Shown: positions 1 through 6,512 of the stretch, one piece after another | Position numbering within the stretch: position 1 is the first letter of the stretch | Layout of the letters: each line of letters starts with the position of its first letter | DNA from: Bdellovibrio sp. | GTDB taxonomy: Bacteria > Myxococcota > SpSt-1050 | Assembly: GCA_020725805.1 (NCBI GenBank) | Contig: DYEF01000085.1 | Span: 1-14,277 of the forward strand | Reading direction: 5' to 3' | Length of the DNA stretch: 14,277 bases | The notes under the pieces: model-generated | What the model was told of the DNA's origin: nothing | Database searches by the model: none | The model's input: the letters and a program-made list of their open reading frames with translations, nothing else | Program-made: the position numbers and the translations under genes

Positions 1-42
1 ACAAATTCATAAAGTTCTCCCATCAAAACTTCATCCCTCTCG

Positions 43-53
43 CCTTCAGCTCT
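43..53. repeat. 11-base direct repeat, left copy
   Basis: CCTTCAGCTCT at 43-53 recurs exactly at 282-292. The two copies bracket the hairpin cluster at 57-266. They could be a duplicated target site of a small non-autonomous element. They could equally be members of the CTTCAGC heptad family seen at 283-304, because the core of this copy (44-50) is the same heptamer. Confidence 0.5.
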
Positions 54-56
54 ACA

Positions 57-266
57 TCGCTTCGGTACACTCAATTACTCAGCGACCTTAGTATTAAAAG
101 GACATTGAGTAGGCGAAGCCTTATCGAAATGTCCATCTTGGAGGTGGCTTCGATACGCTAAAGCTACTCAGCCAACTTCAATTTCACAAGGACATTGAGT
201 AAACTAAGCCATACCGAAAAATCCAATTTAAGCGGTGGCTTCTATACACTATATTACTCAGCCACC
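57..266. repeat. Cluster of five imperfect hairpin repeats in alternating orientation
   Basis: Two sequence types alternate. Type A begins GGACATTGAGTA and lies at 100-134 and 190-224; the first copy ends in AATGTCC, closing a 7-base stem. Type B (a cgcttcggtacac / ggcttcgatacgc ... tactcagcc core) lies at 57-85, 145-174 and 234-266; the last copy is closed by GGTGGCT (234-240) and AGCCACC (260-266). Type A is roughly the reverse complement of type B: both contain a TTCGATA-like and a CTACTCA-like element. Adjacent units could therefore pair with each other as well as fold alone. Stems keep changing by partly compensated substitutions (tcgct/agcga, tggct/agcca, ggtggct/agccacc). This resembles REP/MITE-like intergenic repeats. 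No protein-coding frame explains it. Confidence 0.75.
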
Positions 267-281
267 TTAATAGTCCTATCA

Positions 282-304
282 CCTTCAGCTCTTCAGCCTT
301 CAGC
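282..304. repeat. CTTCAGC heptanucleotide repeats, including right copy of the 11-base direct repeat
   Basis: CTTCAGC occurs at 283-289, 291-297 and 298-304, the last two directly adjacent. The 11-base word CCTTCAGCTCT (282-292) is identical to that at 43-53. This is short tandemly repeated heptamer DNA in intergenic sequence. Confidence 0.65.
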
Positions 305-311
305 ACTAAAA

Positions 312-339
312 ACTATGGACTGTCGACCGTGGACTATCA
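312..339. repeat. Second heptanucleotide repeat tract (ACTATGG-like)
   Basis: Four successive heptamers read ACTATGG, ACTGTCG, ACCGTGG and ACTATCA. Position 1 is always A and position 2 always C, and the rest varies at one to three positions. The tract directly follows the CTTCAGC heptads, so two different heptamer families sit side by side. No coding frame covers them. Confidence 0.55.
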
Positions 340-371
340 TAATGATTTCAGGCACCCTAAACTCAGATTAA

Positions 372-385
372 ATTACTTAAGTAAT
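372..385. promoter_or_regulatory. Perfect 14-base palindrome upstream of the EamA gene promoter
   Basis: ATTACTTAAGTAAT is a perfect inverted repeat with no spacer. It ends 27 bases before the -35 element at 413-418. The position suits an operator or activator site for a dimeric regulator of the downstream transporter. The AT-rich context makes chance possible, and no regulator gene is adjacent. Confidence 0.35.
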
Positions 386-412
386 AATGATATCAGAATC
401 ACAGTTATTATT

Positions 413-440
413 TTGACACCAGTGTATTAAGGTATATTAT
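413..440 (+). promoter_or_regulatory. Sigma70-type promoter for the EamA transporter
   Basis: TTGACA at 413-418 is a consensus -35 box. TATTAT at 435-440 follows after 16 bases as the -10 box. Transcription would start near 447 and include the purine-rich GGGGCGGG (454-461) that precedes the ATG at 471. Confidence 0.6.
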
Positions 441-470
441 CATCTGGCCTTTTGGGGCGGGATATTTATT

Positions 471-1343
471 ATGAACTTCGGAATTCTCTTAGGAATACTT
501 ACAGCACTTCTGACGAGCGGGGCAGACGCCCTTTCCAAGAAACTTGCATCACGCGAATCCGTCTATGCCGTCTCAATGTCACGCTGGCTCTTTGCCCTTC
601 CGGTCCTGCTGGCATTCAATTTCGATTCCATAATAATTCCGTCCGTAAACCCCGAGGCGGTATTCTGGCTCGTAATAGTATCTCCCCTCGAACTTCTGGC
701 AATGATTCTCTATATAAAGGCGATATCCCGCTACGATATGTCGCTGGTAATTCCGTTTCTCTCTTTGACACCAATGCTGCTGTTGCTGAGCGGTTATATA
801 TTTCTCGGGGAGAAGGTAAGTCTCTTCGGAATAGCCGGAGTATCTCTGATCGTTGCCGGCATCTACCTGATGAACATCAATGACCTCAGGGAGGGTTTGC
901 TCTCACCGTTTCGGAATATCCTTAAAAACCGCGGCGCCGTATATGTAATCATTGTCGCCCTGATATATACAGTTACATCCACAATCGGGAAGAGAATCGT
1001 CACCCTCGTAGGTCCGTCATTTATGAGTTTCTGGTATCTGGCATCACTTACGGCCGTTCTCTTTATTTTTATTACCATAAAGAGAGAACCGATTATCCCC
1101 GCTCTGAGGTCGAACTTTTTATTGAATCTCGCAATCGGGACTTTTGTCGGGCTTGCCGCATACACACTCTTCTCGGCGTATCAGATGATACCTGTCTCAT
1201 ACGCAATTGCACTCAAGAGGACATCGATACTCTTTGCTGTGCTCTGGGGAAGGTTATTCTTCAGGGAGGCGGATTTCAGTAAAAGAATCTTCGGAAGCGT
1301 TATCGTACTCGCCGGCGTTCTTATCATCGTACTAAAGGCTTGA
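471..1343 (+). CDS. DMT superfamily (EamA) inner-membrane transporter
   Basis: This 290-residue protein is almost entirely hydrophobic, with about ten predicted membrane helices arranged as two EamA halves (roughly residues 1-140 and 150-290). Length and layout match drug/metabolite transporters that move small metabolites or amino acids across the inner membrane. The second half ends in the typical run of alternating hydrophobic stretches, with RLFFREADFSKRIFGSVIVL before the last helix. The substrate cannot be told from sequence. Some small relatives (EmrE/ArnE type) move lipid-linked sugars, and the convergent neighbour is a lipid A operon, but this one is full-length EamA and such a role would be a guess. 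The ATG at 471 follows a G-rich SD-like stretch (454-461) and lies downstream of the promoter at 413-440. The last 20 bases overlap the end of the convergent acyltransferase gene. Confidence 0.85.
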   Translation: MNFGILLGILTALLTSGADALSKKLASRESVYAVSMSRWLFALPVLLAFNFDSIIIPSVNPEAVFWLVIVSPLELLAMILYIKAISRYDMSLVIPFLSLTPMLLLLSGYIFLGEKVSLFGIAGVSLIVAGIYLMNINDLREGLLSPFRNILKNRGAVYVIIVALIYTVTSTIGKRIVTLVGPSFMSFWYLASLTAVLFIFITIKREPIIPALRSNFLLNLAIGTFVGLAAYTLFSAYQMIPVSYAIALKRTSILFAVLWGRLFFREADFSKRIFGSVIVLAGVLIIVLKA

Positions 1344-2151
1344 ATCTTCTGTGAACCCAGAGCCACTGGTCGGGATACTTTCTTATAAATTCCTCGAGAA
1401 GACCATTAAGTGTGTCCATTGATGCCCTGATATCTTCGTCTGCAGAACTCTTTACGAAATGCGGTTTATGGAAGAGAATCTCATATCTGCCCGCATTCAC
1501 CCTCCTGACAAAGACAGGGATTATAGGCAGACCGCTTCTTACGGAGAGTATCTGCGGGGCAAATGTCGTATTGACCTCTTTCCCGAAGAAGAGCGCCGGA
1601 CGTCCGCGTCTGGGCGGCATATTCTGGTCTATCACGATACCCAGAACTCCTTTATCCCTCAGAAATCCCATCAGAACCGGTATTCCGACATCCTCCCCGA
1701 AGACCGTCTCGTGGCGGCGGCGGCGTATATATTCCACAAAGGACTGCAGAGGCAGGAATCTGCTTCTCCGTGTAATAACACCCAGTCTGATATTCTTATC
1801 AAATGCCGCCTGCTCAAGAATATCCCAGTTCCCTGTATGTGCAGTAACGATTATTGCCCCGTTTTTAAGAGTCTCAAGATTCTCATTAAGCCCGGAATAA
1901 ACTATCTGCACCCTTCTCTGGGATATAAACTCCAGAAACGAAATCACAAGACCTGTCATAGAGCCGAGGACAATCCTCTCGGCCTCTCTTACAGTCACAT
2001 TGAGGGCCATACATACATTCCCGACAGCTGTTCTCCTTCTGATTCGCAGAATATAAAACCAGACATACCCCAGAAGACGTCCCAGAAAGTAGAAGAGCTT
2101 TTCGGGCATGAGTCTCAGAAAGAGACCCTTTAGCCTAAAGAAGAGAATCAC
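1324..2151 (-). CDS. Lipid A late acyltransferase, LpxL/HtrB family
   Basis: This 275-residue protein of the LpxL/LpxM lysophospholipid acyltransferase family acts at the inner membrane, adding a secondary acyl chain to Kdo-lipid A. Visible hallmarks are an N-terminal hydrophobic segment (about residues 17-36), the catalytic H-x4-D box HTGNWD (105-110), IDQN (164-167), FFGKEVNTT after residue 177, and the C-terminal WVHRRFK (255-261). It is slightly shorter than the usual ~300 residues but complete. The start is GTG at 2151-2149, supported by GGAGAG (bases 2157-2162) five bases upstream. It is the last gene of the leftward operon, and its start overlaps lpxK by 17 bases. Which position it acylates, and whether it needs Kdo first, cannot be read off. 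With only one such gene here, a partner acyltransferase may lie elsewhere. Confidence 0.87.
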   Translation of the reverse strand: MILFFRLKGLFLRLMPEKLFYFLGRLLGYVWFYILRIRRRTAVGNVCMALNVTVREAERIVLGSMTGLVISFLEFISQRRVQIVYSGLNENLETLKNGAIIVTAHTGNWDILEQAAFDKNIRLGVITRRSRFLPLQSFVEYIRRRRHETVFGEDVGIPVLMGFLRDKGVLGIVIDQNMPPRRGRPALFFGKEVNTTFAPQILSVRSGLPIIPVFVRRVNAGRYEILFHKPHFVKSSADEDIRASMDTLNGLLEEFIRKYPDQWLWVHRRFKPLVR

Positions 2152-3214
2152 AGAGTCTCTCCAGTTCGGACAATCCCTCGATAATCTCGAGATTCACCCT
2201 GAGAATGTGCAGGTTTTCGACCCCTCTGAGTGCACTGGTATCCCTCAGGTAATCCTTCTCGGTGGTAATCACGAGTTCCGCACTGTACTTATTTGCCGTC
2301 CTGTTTATTGTTTCCACATCCTTTTTATTATATCTGTGGTGGTCTCCGAACGAGAGATGCTTTACCGGCAGAATACCTATCTCAGAAAGCATATCGGTAA
2401 ATCTGCTGTCCCGTCCGATTCCGCTGAACGATATCACATTCCCCTTAAACTTTTCAAAGTCTCTCTTCTGCATATCATTCAGCCTTATAAGTGAATCCGC
2501 AGTGATACGTGAGTATATAAACCTGAGTGAACTGTTGATTTTCAGAAATTCCTGTTCGGCATTCCTGTCGACCGAATATGCCTTCTGGGAAACAAACCAG
2601 ATTATGTCGGCATCGGAAAGCACCTTTTTCGATTCACGCATAGGTCCGGCAGGGAGGCAGTACTCATTCCCGAAACGGTCATAATAGTCCACAACGAGTA
2701 TTTTCAGGTCGGATGCAATCTTATGATACTGAAATGCGTCATCCAGAATACATACGTTTACCCCGCCGTCCAGTATCGCCCTCTCGATAGCCTCGACCCT
2801 GTTGCGCGAAGAATATACGAGCGCATTCTTTGCTCTTACAAAGAGTTCTGCCGCCTCGTCGCCGGCCTGAGTCCCTTCATCCTCACTCATTACCCTTTTT
2901 ACCTTCTTCTTTCTGTGCTGCGGCGACCCGTAACCGGAGTGAACAATCCCGACCCTTATTCCCCTCTCCGAAAACATCCCCGCAAGATTGATTACAACAG
3001 GTGTCTTGCCGGTTCCGCCGTATGTCAGATTACCGACAGTTATCGTATAACAGCCGGCTATCCTTTTTTTGAGAAATCTCTTCGAATAGATATCCCTTTT
3101 CAATCTTGCGACACTGTCGTAGATATATGAAACCGGTTTAAGCATCTTTACTAAAAGACTTTCGCCGTTTTTGTCGAAATGGATATTTTCAATCTTCTTT
3201 CTTATCCTGCTCAT
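2135..3214 (-). CDS. lpxK: Tetraacyldisaccharide 4'-kinase LpxK
   Basis: LpxK transfers phosphate from ATP to the 4' position of the tetraacyl disaccharide, giving lipid IVA at the inner membrane. The protein has 359 residues, a little longer than typical. The diagnostic Walker A segment is TVGNLTYGGTGKTPVV (about 59-74). Then come SGYGSPQ (the family's GYGG region), ILDDAFQY (146-153, family DDGFQH) and the C-terminal FGDHHRY (279-285) followed by TTEKDYLRD. The Gly and His of DDGFQH are replaced by Ala and Tyr; the two aspartates are kept. The N-terminal amphipathic part (1-50) is the usual membrane-association region. The ATG at 3214 is preceded by GAGG. The gene overlaps the GT9 gene upstream by 26 bases and the acyltransferase gene downstream by 17, consistent with translational coupling. 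Confidence 0.93.
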   Translation of the reverse strand: MSRIRKKIENIHFDKNGESLLVKMLKPVSYIYDSVARLKRDIYSKRFLKKRIAGCYTITVGNLTYGGTGKTPVVINLAGMFSERGIRVGIVHSGYGSPQHRKKKVKRVMSEDEGTQAGDEAAELFVRAKNALVYSSRNRVEAIERAILDGGVNVCILDDAFQYHKIASDLKILVVDYYDRFGNEYCLPAGPMRESKKVLSDADIIWFVSQKAYSVDRNAEQEFLKINSSLRFIYSRITADSLIRLNDMQKRDFEKFKGNVISFSGIGRDSRFTDMLSEIGILPVKHLSFGDHHRYNKKDVETINRTANKYSAELVITTEKDYLRDTSALRGVENLHILRVNLEIIEGLSELERLCDSLL

Positions 3215-4136
3215 AAAGCCTCAAAGCCTCGCCTGCAATTATATCAGGAGAAATATCCCTAATACAACCAAAACTTTTCATACTTCTGCATATCGACGCC
3301 CCGTATTCCGAACAGGGAGAACAGTCGTAATCGGATTTTATCAGGGAGATATTCTCCTTTACGGGCAGCCACTTTCTATACGAGGTCGAACCAAAGACCG
3401 CGACTGCCGGGACGCCGAGCGCCGCCGCGAGATGAAGAGGTCCGGAATCAGGTGTGATAAGGACGTTTAGTCCGGAAATGATATCAATCAGTCCTGCCAC
3501 ATCCGCAGAGGTCGTATCTGTTACATTCTTATATCTGCACATTATATCTCTTGCCAGAGTCCTGCTCATCTCTGTCCCTATGAGCAGAACCCGAAAACCA
3601 CTCTCCGTAAAATGCTGTGATATTCTGAACAACTGACTTTTTGAGAGCCTCTTCGAGAGATGACCGCCCTCGATGTTTATCCCGATAAGTCTGTCTGTCT
3701 TCTTCCTCTCATAAGAGATAAAATACCTTCTTTCCTTAAGCTGGATTCCCGCACTTTTAAGAAATCCGGCATATATATCCAGAATATGCTGCTCTGAACA
3801 GCCGCCGCAAAAATGCCTTTTGCTGAATCTGAAATATCTGCCGCGCGAAAATGTGACTGAGAGAAGGCAAGAGAACAGCTTGTTCTGAAGGTCAAAGACG
3901 ATATCATATCTGCCGGATAACTTCCTCAGACGGAGATATTCGGAGATCCTGTCTCCGGTGCGGTCAAACCCGATGATATCGCTGACATACGGGTTTCGCC
4001 TCAGGACGGGGATATACCTGTTATCTGTCAGAAAGTCTATCTGTGCTCCCGGAAAATGTTCGTAAACCGCTTTCAGGACGGAGGTAGATATCACAACGTC
4101 TCCGAGCGAACTATACCTTATGAGAAGTATCTTCAT
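3189..4136 (-). CDS. Glycosyltransferase family 9 protein (ADP-heptose:LPS heptosyltransferase type)
   Basis: The protein begins MKILLIRYSSLGDVVISTSV, the classic GT9 N-terminus with the conserved Asp of SLGD at residue 13. It continues with the C-terminal nucleotide-sugar domain: LITPDSGPLHLAAALG, then AVAVFGSTSY. Near the end, the CSPC ... C ... GC pattern matches the cysteine arrangement of WaaF/WaaC-type heptosyltransferases. It probably adds heptose to the lipopolysaccharide inner core. I chose the ATG at 4136 (315 residues) because family members begin directly with this motif, and it starts four bases after the kdtA stop. An in-frame ATG at 4160 would add eight residues and overlap kdtA by 20 bases. 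Neither start has a strong SD, so translation probably depends on coupling. Other sugars are possible; no heptose-synthesis genes are in the window. Confidence 0.87.
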   Translation of the reverse strand: MKILLIRYSSLGDVVISTSVLKAVYEHFPGAQIDFLTDNRYIPVLRRNPYVSDIIGFDRTGDRISEYLRLRKLSGRYDIVFDLQNKLFSCLLSVTFSRGRYFRFSKRHFCGGCSEQHILDIYAGFLKSAGIQLKERRYFISYERKKTDRLIGINIEGGHLSKRLSKSQLFRISQHFTESGFRVLLIGTEMSRTLARDIMCRYKNVTDTTSADVAGLIDIISGLNVLITPDSGPLHLAAALGVPAVAVFGSTSYRKWLPVKENISLIKSDYDCSPCSEYGASICRSMKSFGCIRDISPDIIAGEALRLYEQDKKED

Positions 4137-4140
4137 AATT

Positions 4141-5400
4141 TCAGACCGAAAACCTTTCATTCAGTAAAGATTCGATATTTGCAAAGTCATTCTTTAGTGC
4201 CGAAATCCTCAGAAGAAGCATCGAGGAGAGATTATTCCTTCTCTCGTCATCTCTAAGGATTTCGGAGATAATATCTGCAAGTTCCTCCGCTCCCCCGACC
4301 ACAAGAAGCCCGTAGCCCAGAAGTGATTTTACAATATCCTCATAATTTCTGACATATCTGCCGGTTATGACCGGAACTCCCCAGACGGCCGGTTCAAGCA
4401 CATTATGCCCTCCTCTGTCTGCGAGCGAACCGCCCACGAACGATACTGAGGCAAACGAATAGATATAGAAGAGGTCTCCTATCGTGTCGACAAACAGAAT
4501 CTCCGAATCGTCTCTCTGCTCAGTAAAACGGGAGAGAGAGACCTTTCTTTTCAAATCCAGCATCTTCAGTTTCTTAATAAAGGGCTCGATTCTCTCCATA
4601 TGTCTTGGTGCAATCACAATCCTGATATCCTGAAAATTATCGAGAAGTCTTTTCACCACATACAGAATGTCATCCTCCTCCTCGTAATGGACCGAGCCAA
4701 AGACAACGAGTCTTTTACTGCCCTGAAATCTGTTTTTCAGGTCCCCCGGGATATCGGAATTTTTCATATCGAGAACATTTTTGTATTTTGTACTTGCAGA
4801 TACAAAAATTCTGTCACTTTTTACCCCGAGAGTTTTTGCCGACTCCAAAGATTCGGTATTGCGGAGTATCATCAGGTCGTATTTCCCAAACGGATTCGAG
4901 CTGATACAGGAGAGGAATCTGTAGAAGAGGAGTTTCTCCTTCTTTATGTTGCCGTTTATGAGGACTATTTTTATATTTTTTTTATGACTCCGGTGAATCA
5001 GGACAGGCCAGAACTCGGCGGCCTCAATAAATAGCATAACCGGTCTGTAGGTCCTGATAAAATTCTCCACAGAAAAGAATATATCAAATGGGAGATAGGC
5101 AAATCTTACATCGCCGGGGAAATATCTCTTTACAACGTCTCTCCCGCTCTCTGTATTCGAGGTAATCAGTATATTGTACTTATCCCGGCACCTCCCGTAA
5201 AAATATTCTATTACAGGTTTTAAGGAAAGGATGTCTCCGGCCGATGCCCCGTGAAACCATACAGATTCCCGTTCTTCCGGCACTTTGGCAAAAAGATAAA
5301 GTCTCCTGAATACTGTATTTCTGACCCGCGGAAATAGAAAGATAAACGGAAAGAAACAAATAAAGAGGATAAAAAAGATGATTTCGTAGAGCCTTATCAT
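4141..5400 (-). CDS. kdtA: 3-deoxy-D-manno-octulosonic acid (Kdo) transferase, divergent
   Basis: This 419-residue KdtA/WaaA-family enzyme joins Kdo from CMP-Kdo to lipid IVA at the inner membrane. It has an N-terminal membrane anchor (residues 5-23), the acceptor-side motif WFHGASAGD (48-56), FGSVHYEEED (family GSTHxGEE), IAPRHMERI (263-271), DTIGDL (305-310) and GGSLADRGGHNVLEPA (323-338). These are collinear with known Kdo transferases and the length is normal. Two departures stand out. The family HxxSVGE is HGASAGD here, so the conserved Glu, proposed as catalytic base, is Asp56. The ETELWPN region reads EAAEFWPV (126-133). The ATG at 5400 overlaps the upstream stop as ATGA and follows AAAAGG. 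Domain order makes the family firm, but donor or acceptor specificity could differ. Confidence 0.88.
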   Translation of the reverse strand: MIRLYEIIFFILFICFFPFIFLFPRVRNTVFRRLYLFAKVPEERESVWFHGASAGDILSLKPVIEYFYGRCRDKYNILITSNTESGRDVVKRYFPGDVRFAYLPFDIFFSVENFIRTYRPVMLFIEAAEFWPVLIHRSHKKNIKIVLINGNIKKEKLLFYRFLSCISSNPFGKYDLMILRNTESLESAKTLGVKSDRIFVSASTKYKNVLDMKNSDIPGDLKNRFQGSKRLVVFGSVHYEEEDDILYVVKRLLDNFQDIRIVIAPRHMERIEPFIKKLKMLDLKRKVSLSRFTEQRDDSEILFVDTIGDLFYIYSFASVSFVGGSLADRGGHNVLEPAVWGVPVITGRYVRNYEDIVKSLLGYGLLVVGGAEELADIISEILRDDERRNNLSSMLLLRISALKNDFANIESLLNERFSV

Positions 5401-6512
5401 ACCTTTTCGAGGGTCCTGATTCCGTTGAAAAGCTCCATAATATCCGCGGTGGACTTGACATATCCGGTCATCTCAGGCACGGCAAATATATTTGTGTTTC
5501 CCTTATAGGTGGTTGTAAAATCCCTTATCTTTTCAATGACCTCCCTTTTTGCCCTGAGAGAACCGAGAAAATGCTTTTTGAGCAGCATTCTGAGCCTCTC
5601 GTCACTTGTTTCATCTATCTGTCTCTCAACTGACTCCTCAGAGATATTCTGCATATTGCAGATTGCAGGACCACCACAGGACGAACAGAGTCTGTTGACA
5701 AATATCCCGTCCAGACGATATCCGAGCTCCGAAATATATCTGACAAGTAATCCGGTGTTGTGAAAAGAGATATCGTTCGGGAGTGCAACAATGAAAAATC
5801 CGCACCTCTTTGAACCGTAGAACCGCTTGATAAAATCCGCCCTCTGCCTGAACCCCTGCAGAAGGGGAGAGAGGTCGTTTACAAACCTTATCAGTTCGGT
5901 CAGCATCTCCATACCGGTAAATCTGGCTATGTTGTTGAGTATGAATATCTCCTTTTTCAGAATGATTTTTATCGGTGTACTGCTTATGTTGATATAGGGG
6001 ATGAGAGAAAGAATGAAATCGTTCGAAAGGACATCCAGAATCCTGTTGGAGGCCTCAAGATAGGAAACGGCATAGGTTGACGGAGGCGAATCGACGATAA
6101 TAATATCGTAGTCCTTTACATTCATCATATAGTAAATCATCTCGGAGGCGATATATTCATCGAAGCCGGGAAAATAATCCTTCAGATAACTGTTGAACCT
6201 GTTTCTTATTATCTTGCTGTACACCTTCGGAGGTGCATATTTTCTGAGTATGGTCTCCCACGACCTCGCAACATCGACCATCATTGCATCTATACCGAAC
6301 TCCCGGACATAACTGATATCCTTATCTGTCTGTATATGCAGCGTGTCCATAAGTCTTTTGGAGGGGTCGATGGTAACCACCAGTGTCTTCTTGCCGATCT
6401 TTGCAGCGGCAATCCCAAGGACAACGGAGAGGGTCGTCTTCCCTACTCCGCCTGAGCCAAGAGTCTGAACAAGGCTCCTCTTTTCAATGATCTCCCTTAT
6501 CTCGTTGTTCAA
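5397..6512 (-). CDS. ArsA/Get3-family ATPase B (no signature Lys; Cys cluster)
   Basis: This 371-residue SIMIBI-class P-loop ATPase is of the ArsA/Get3 type. Walker A is GSGGVGKTT (19-27). The ArsA/MinD signature lysine (GKGGVGKT) is Ser20 here. Switch I is VTIDPSKRL (from about residue 45) and switch II is IIVDSPPSTYA. C-terminal to the core lies C-x2-C-x5-C (Cys276, Cys279, Cys285), which could bind a metal ion. It contains none of the usual arsenic-resistance context (no arsB, arsC, arsR or arsD), so arsenite transport is unlikely. A role as half of a two-subunit ATPase with the adjacent homologue is my inference. The start is TTG at 6512-6510, supported by GGAGG (6519-6523) six bases upstream. 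It overlaps the upstream ArsA gene by 29 bases and kdtA by 4 (ATGA). Confidence 0.82.
   Translation of the reverse strand: MNNEIREIIEKRSLVQTLGSGGVGKTTLSVVLGIAAAKIGKKTLVVTIDPSKRLMDTLHIQTDKDISYVREFGIDAMMVDVARSWETILRKYAPPKVYSKIIRNRFNSYLKDYFPGFDEYIASEMIYYMMNVKDYDIIIVDSPPSTYAVSYLEASNRILDVLSNDFILSLIPYINISSTPIKIILKKEIFILNNIARFTGMEMLTELIRFVNDLSPLLQGFRQRADFIKRFYGSKRCGFFIVALPNDISFHNTGLLVRYISELGYRLDGIFVNRLCSSCGGPAICNMQNISEESVERQIDETSDERLRMLLKKHFLGSLRAKREVIEKIRDFTTTYKGNTNIFAVPEMTGYVKSTADIMELFNGIRTLEKV

Noticed and set aside
57-266. CRISPR array
   Set aside because: Units alternate in orientation, vary in sequence, and lack constant direct repeats with unique spacers. No cas genes are present.
452-883. 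143-codon + strand frame overlapping the start of the EamA gene
   Set aside because: It is a shadow in another frame. The EamA frame has a coherent multi-helix membrane protein, and this one is Arg/Ser-rich with no recognisable features.
1459-2133. 224-codon + strand frame opposite the LpxL-like gene
   Set aside because: The minus strand encodes all acyltransferase motifs. This frame is the antisense of a conserved gene and has no family resemblance.
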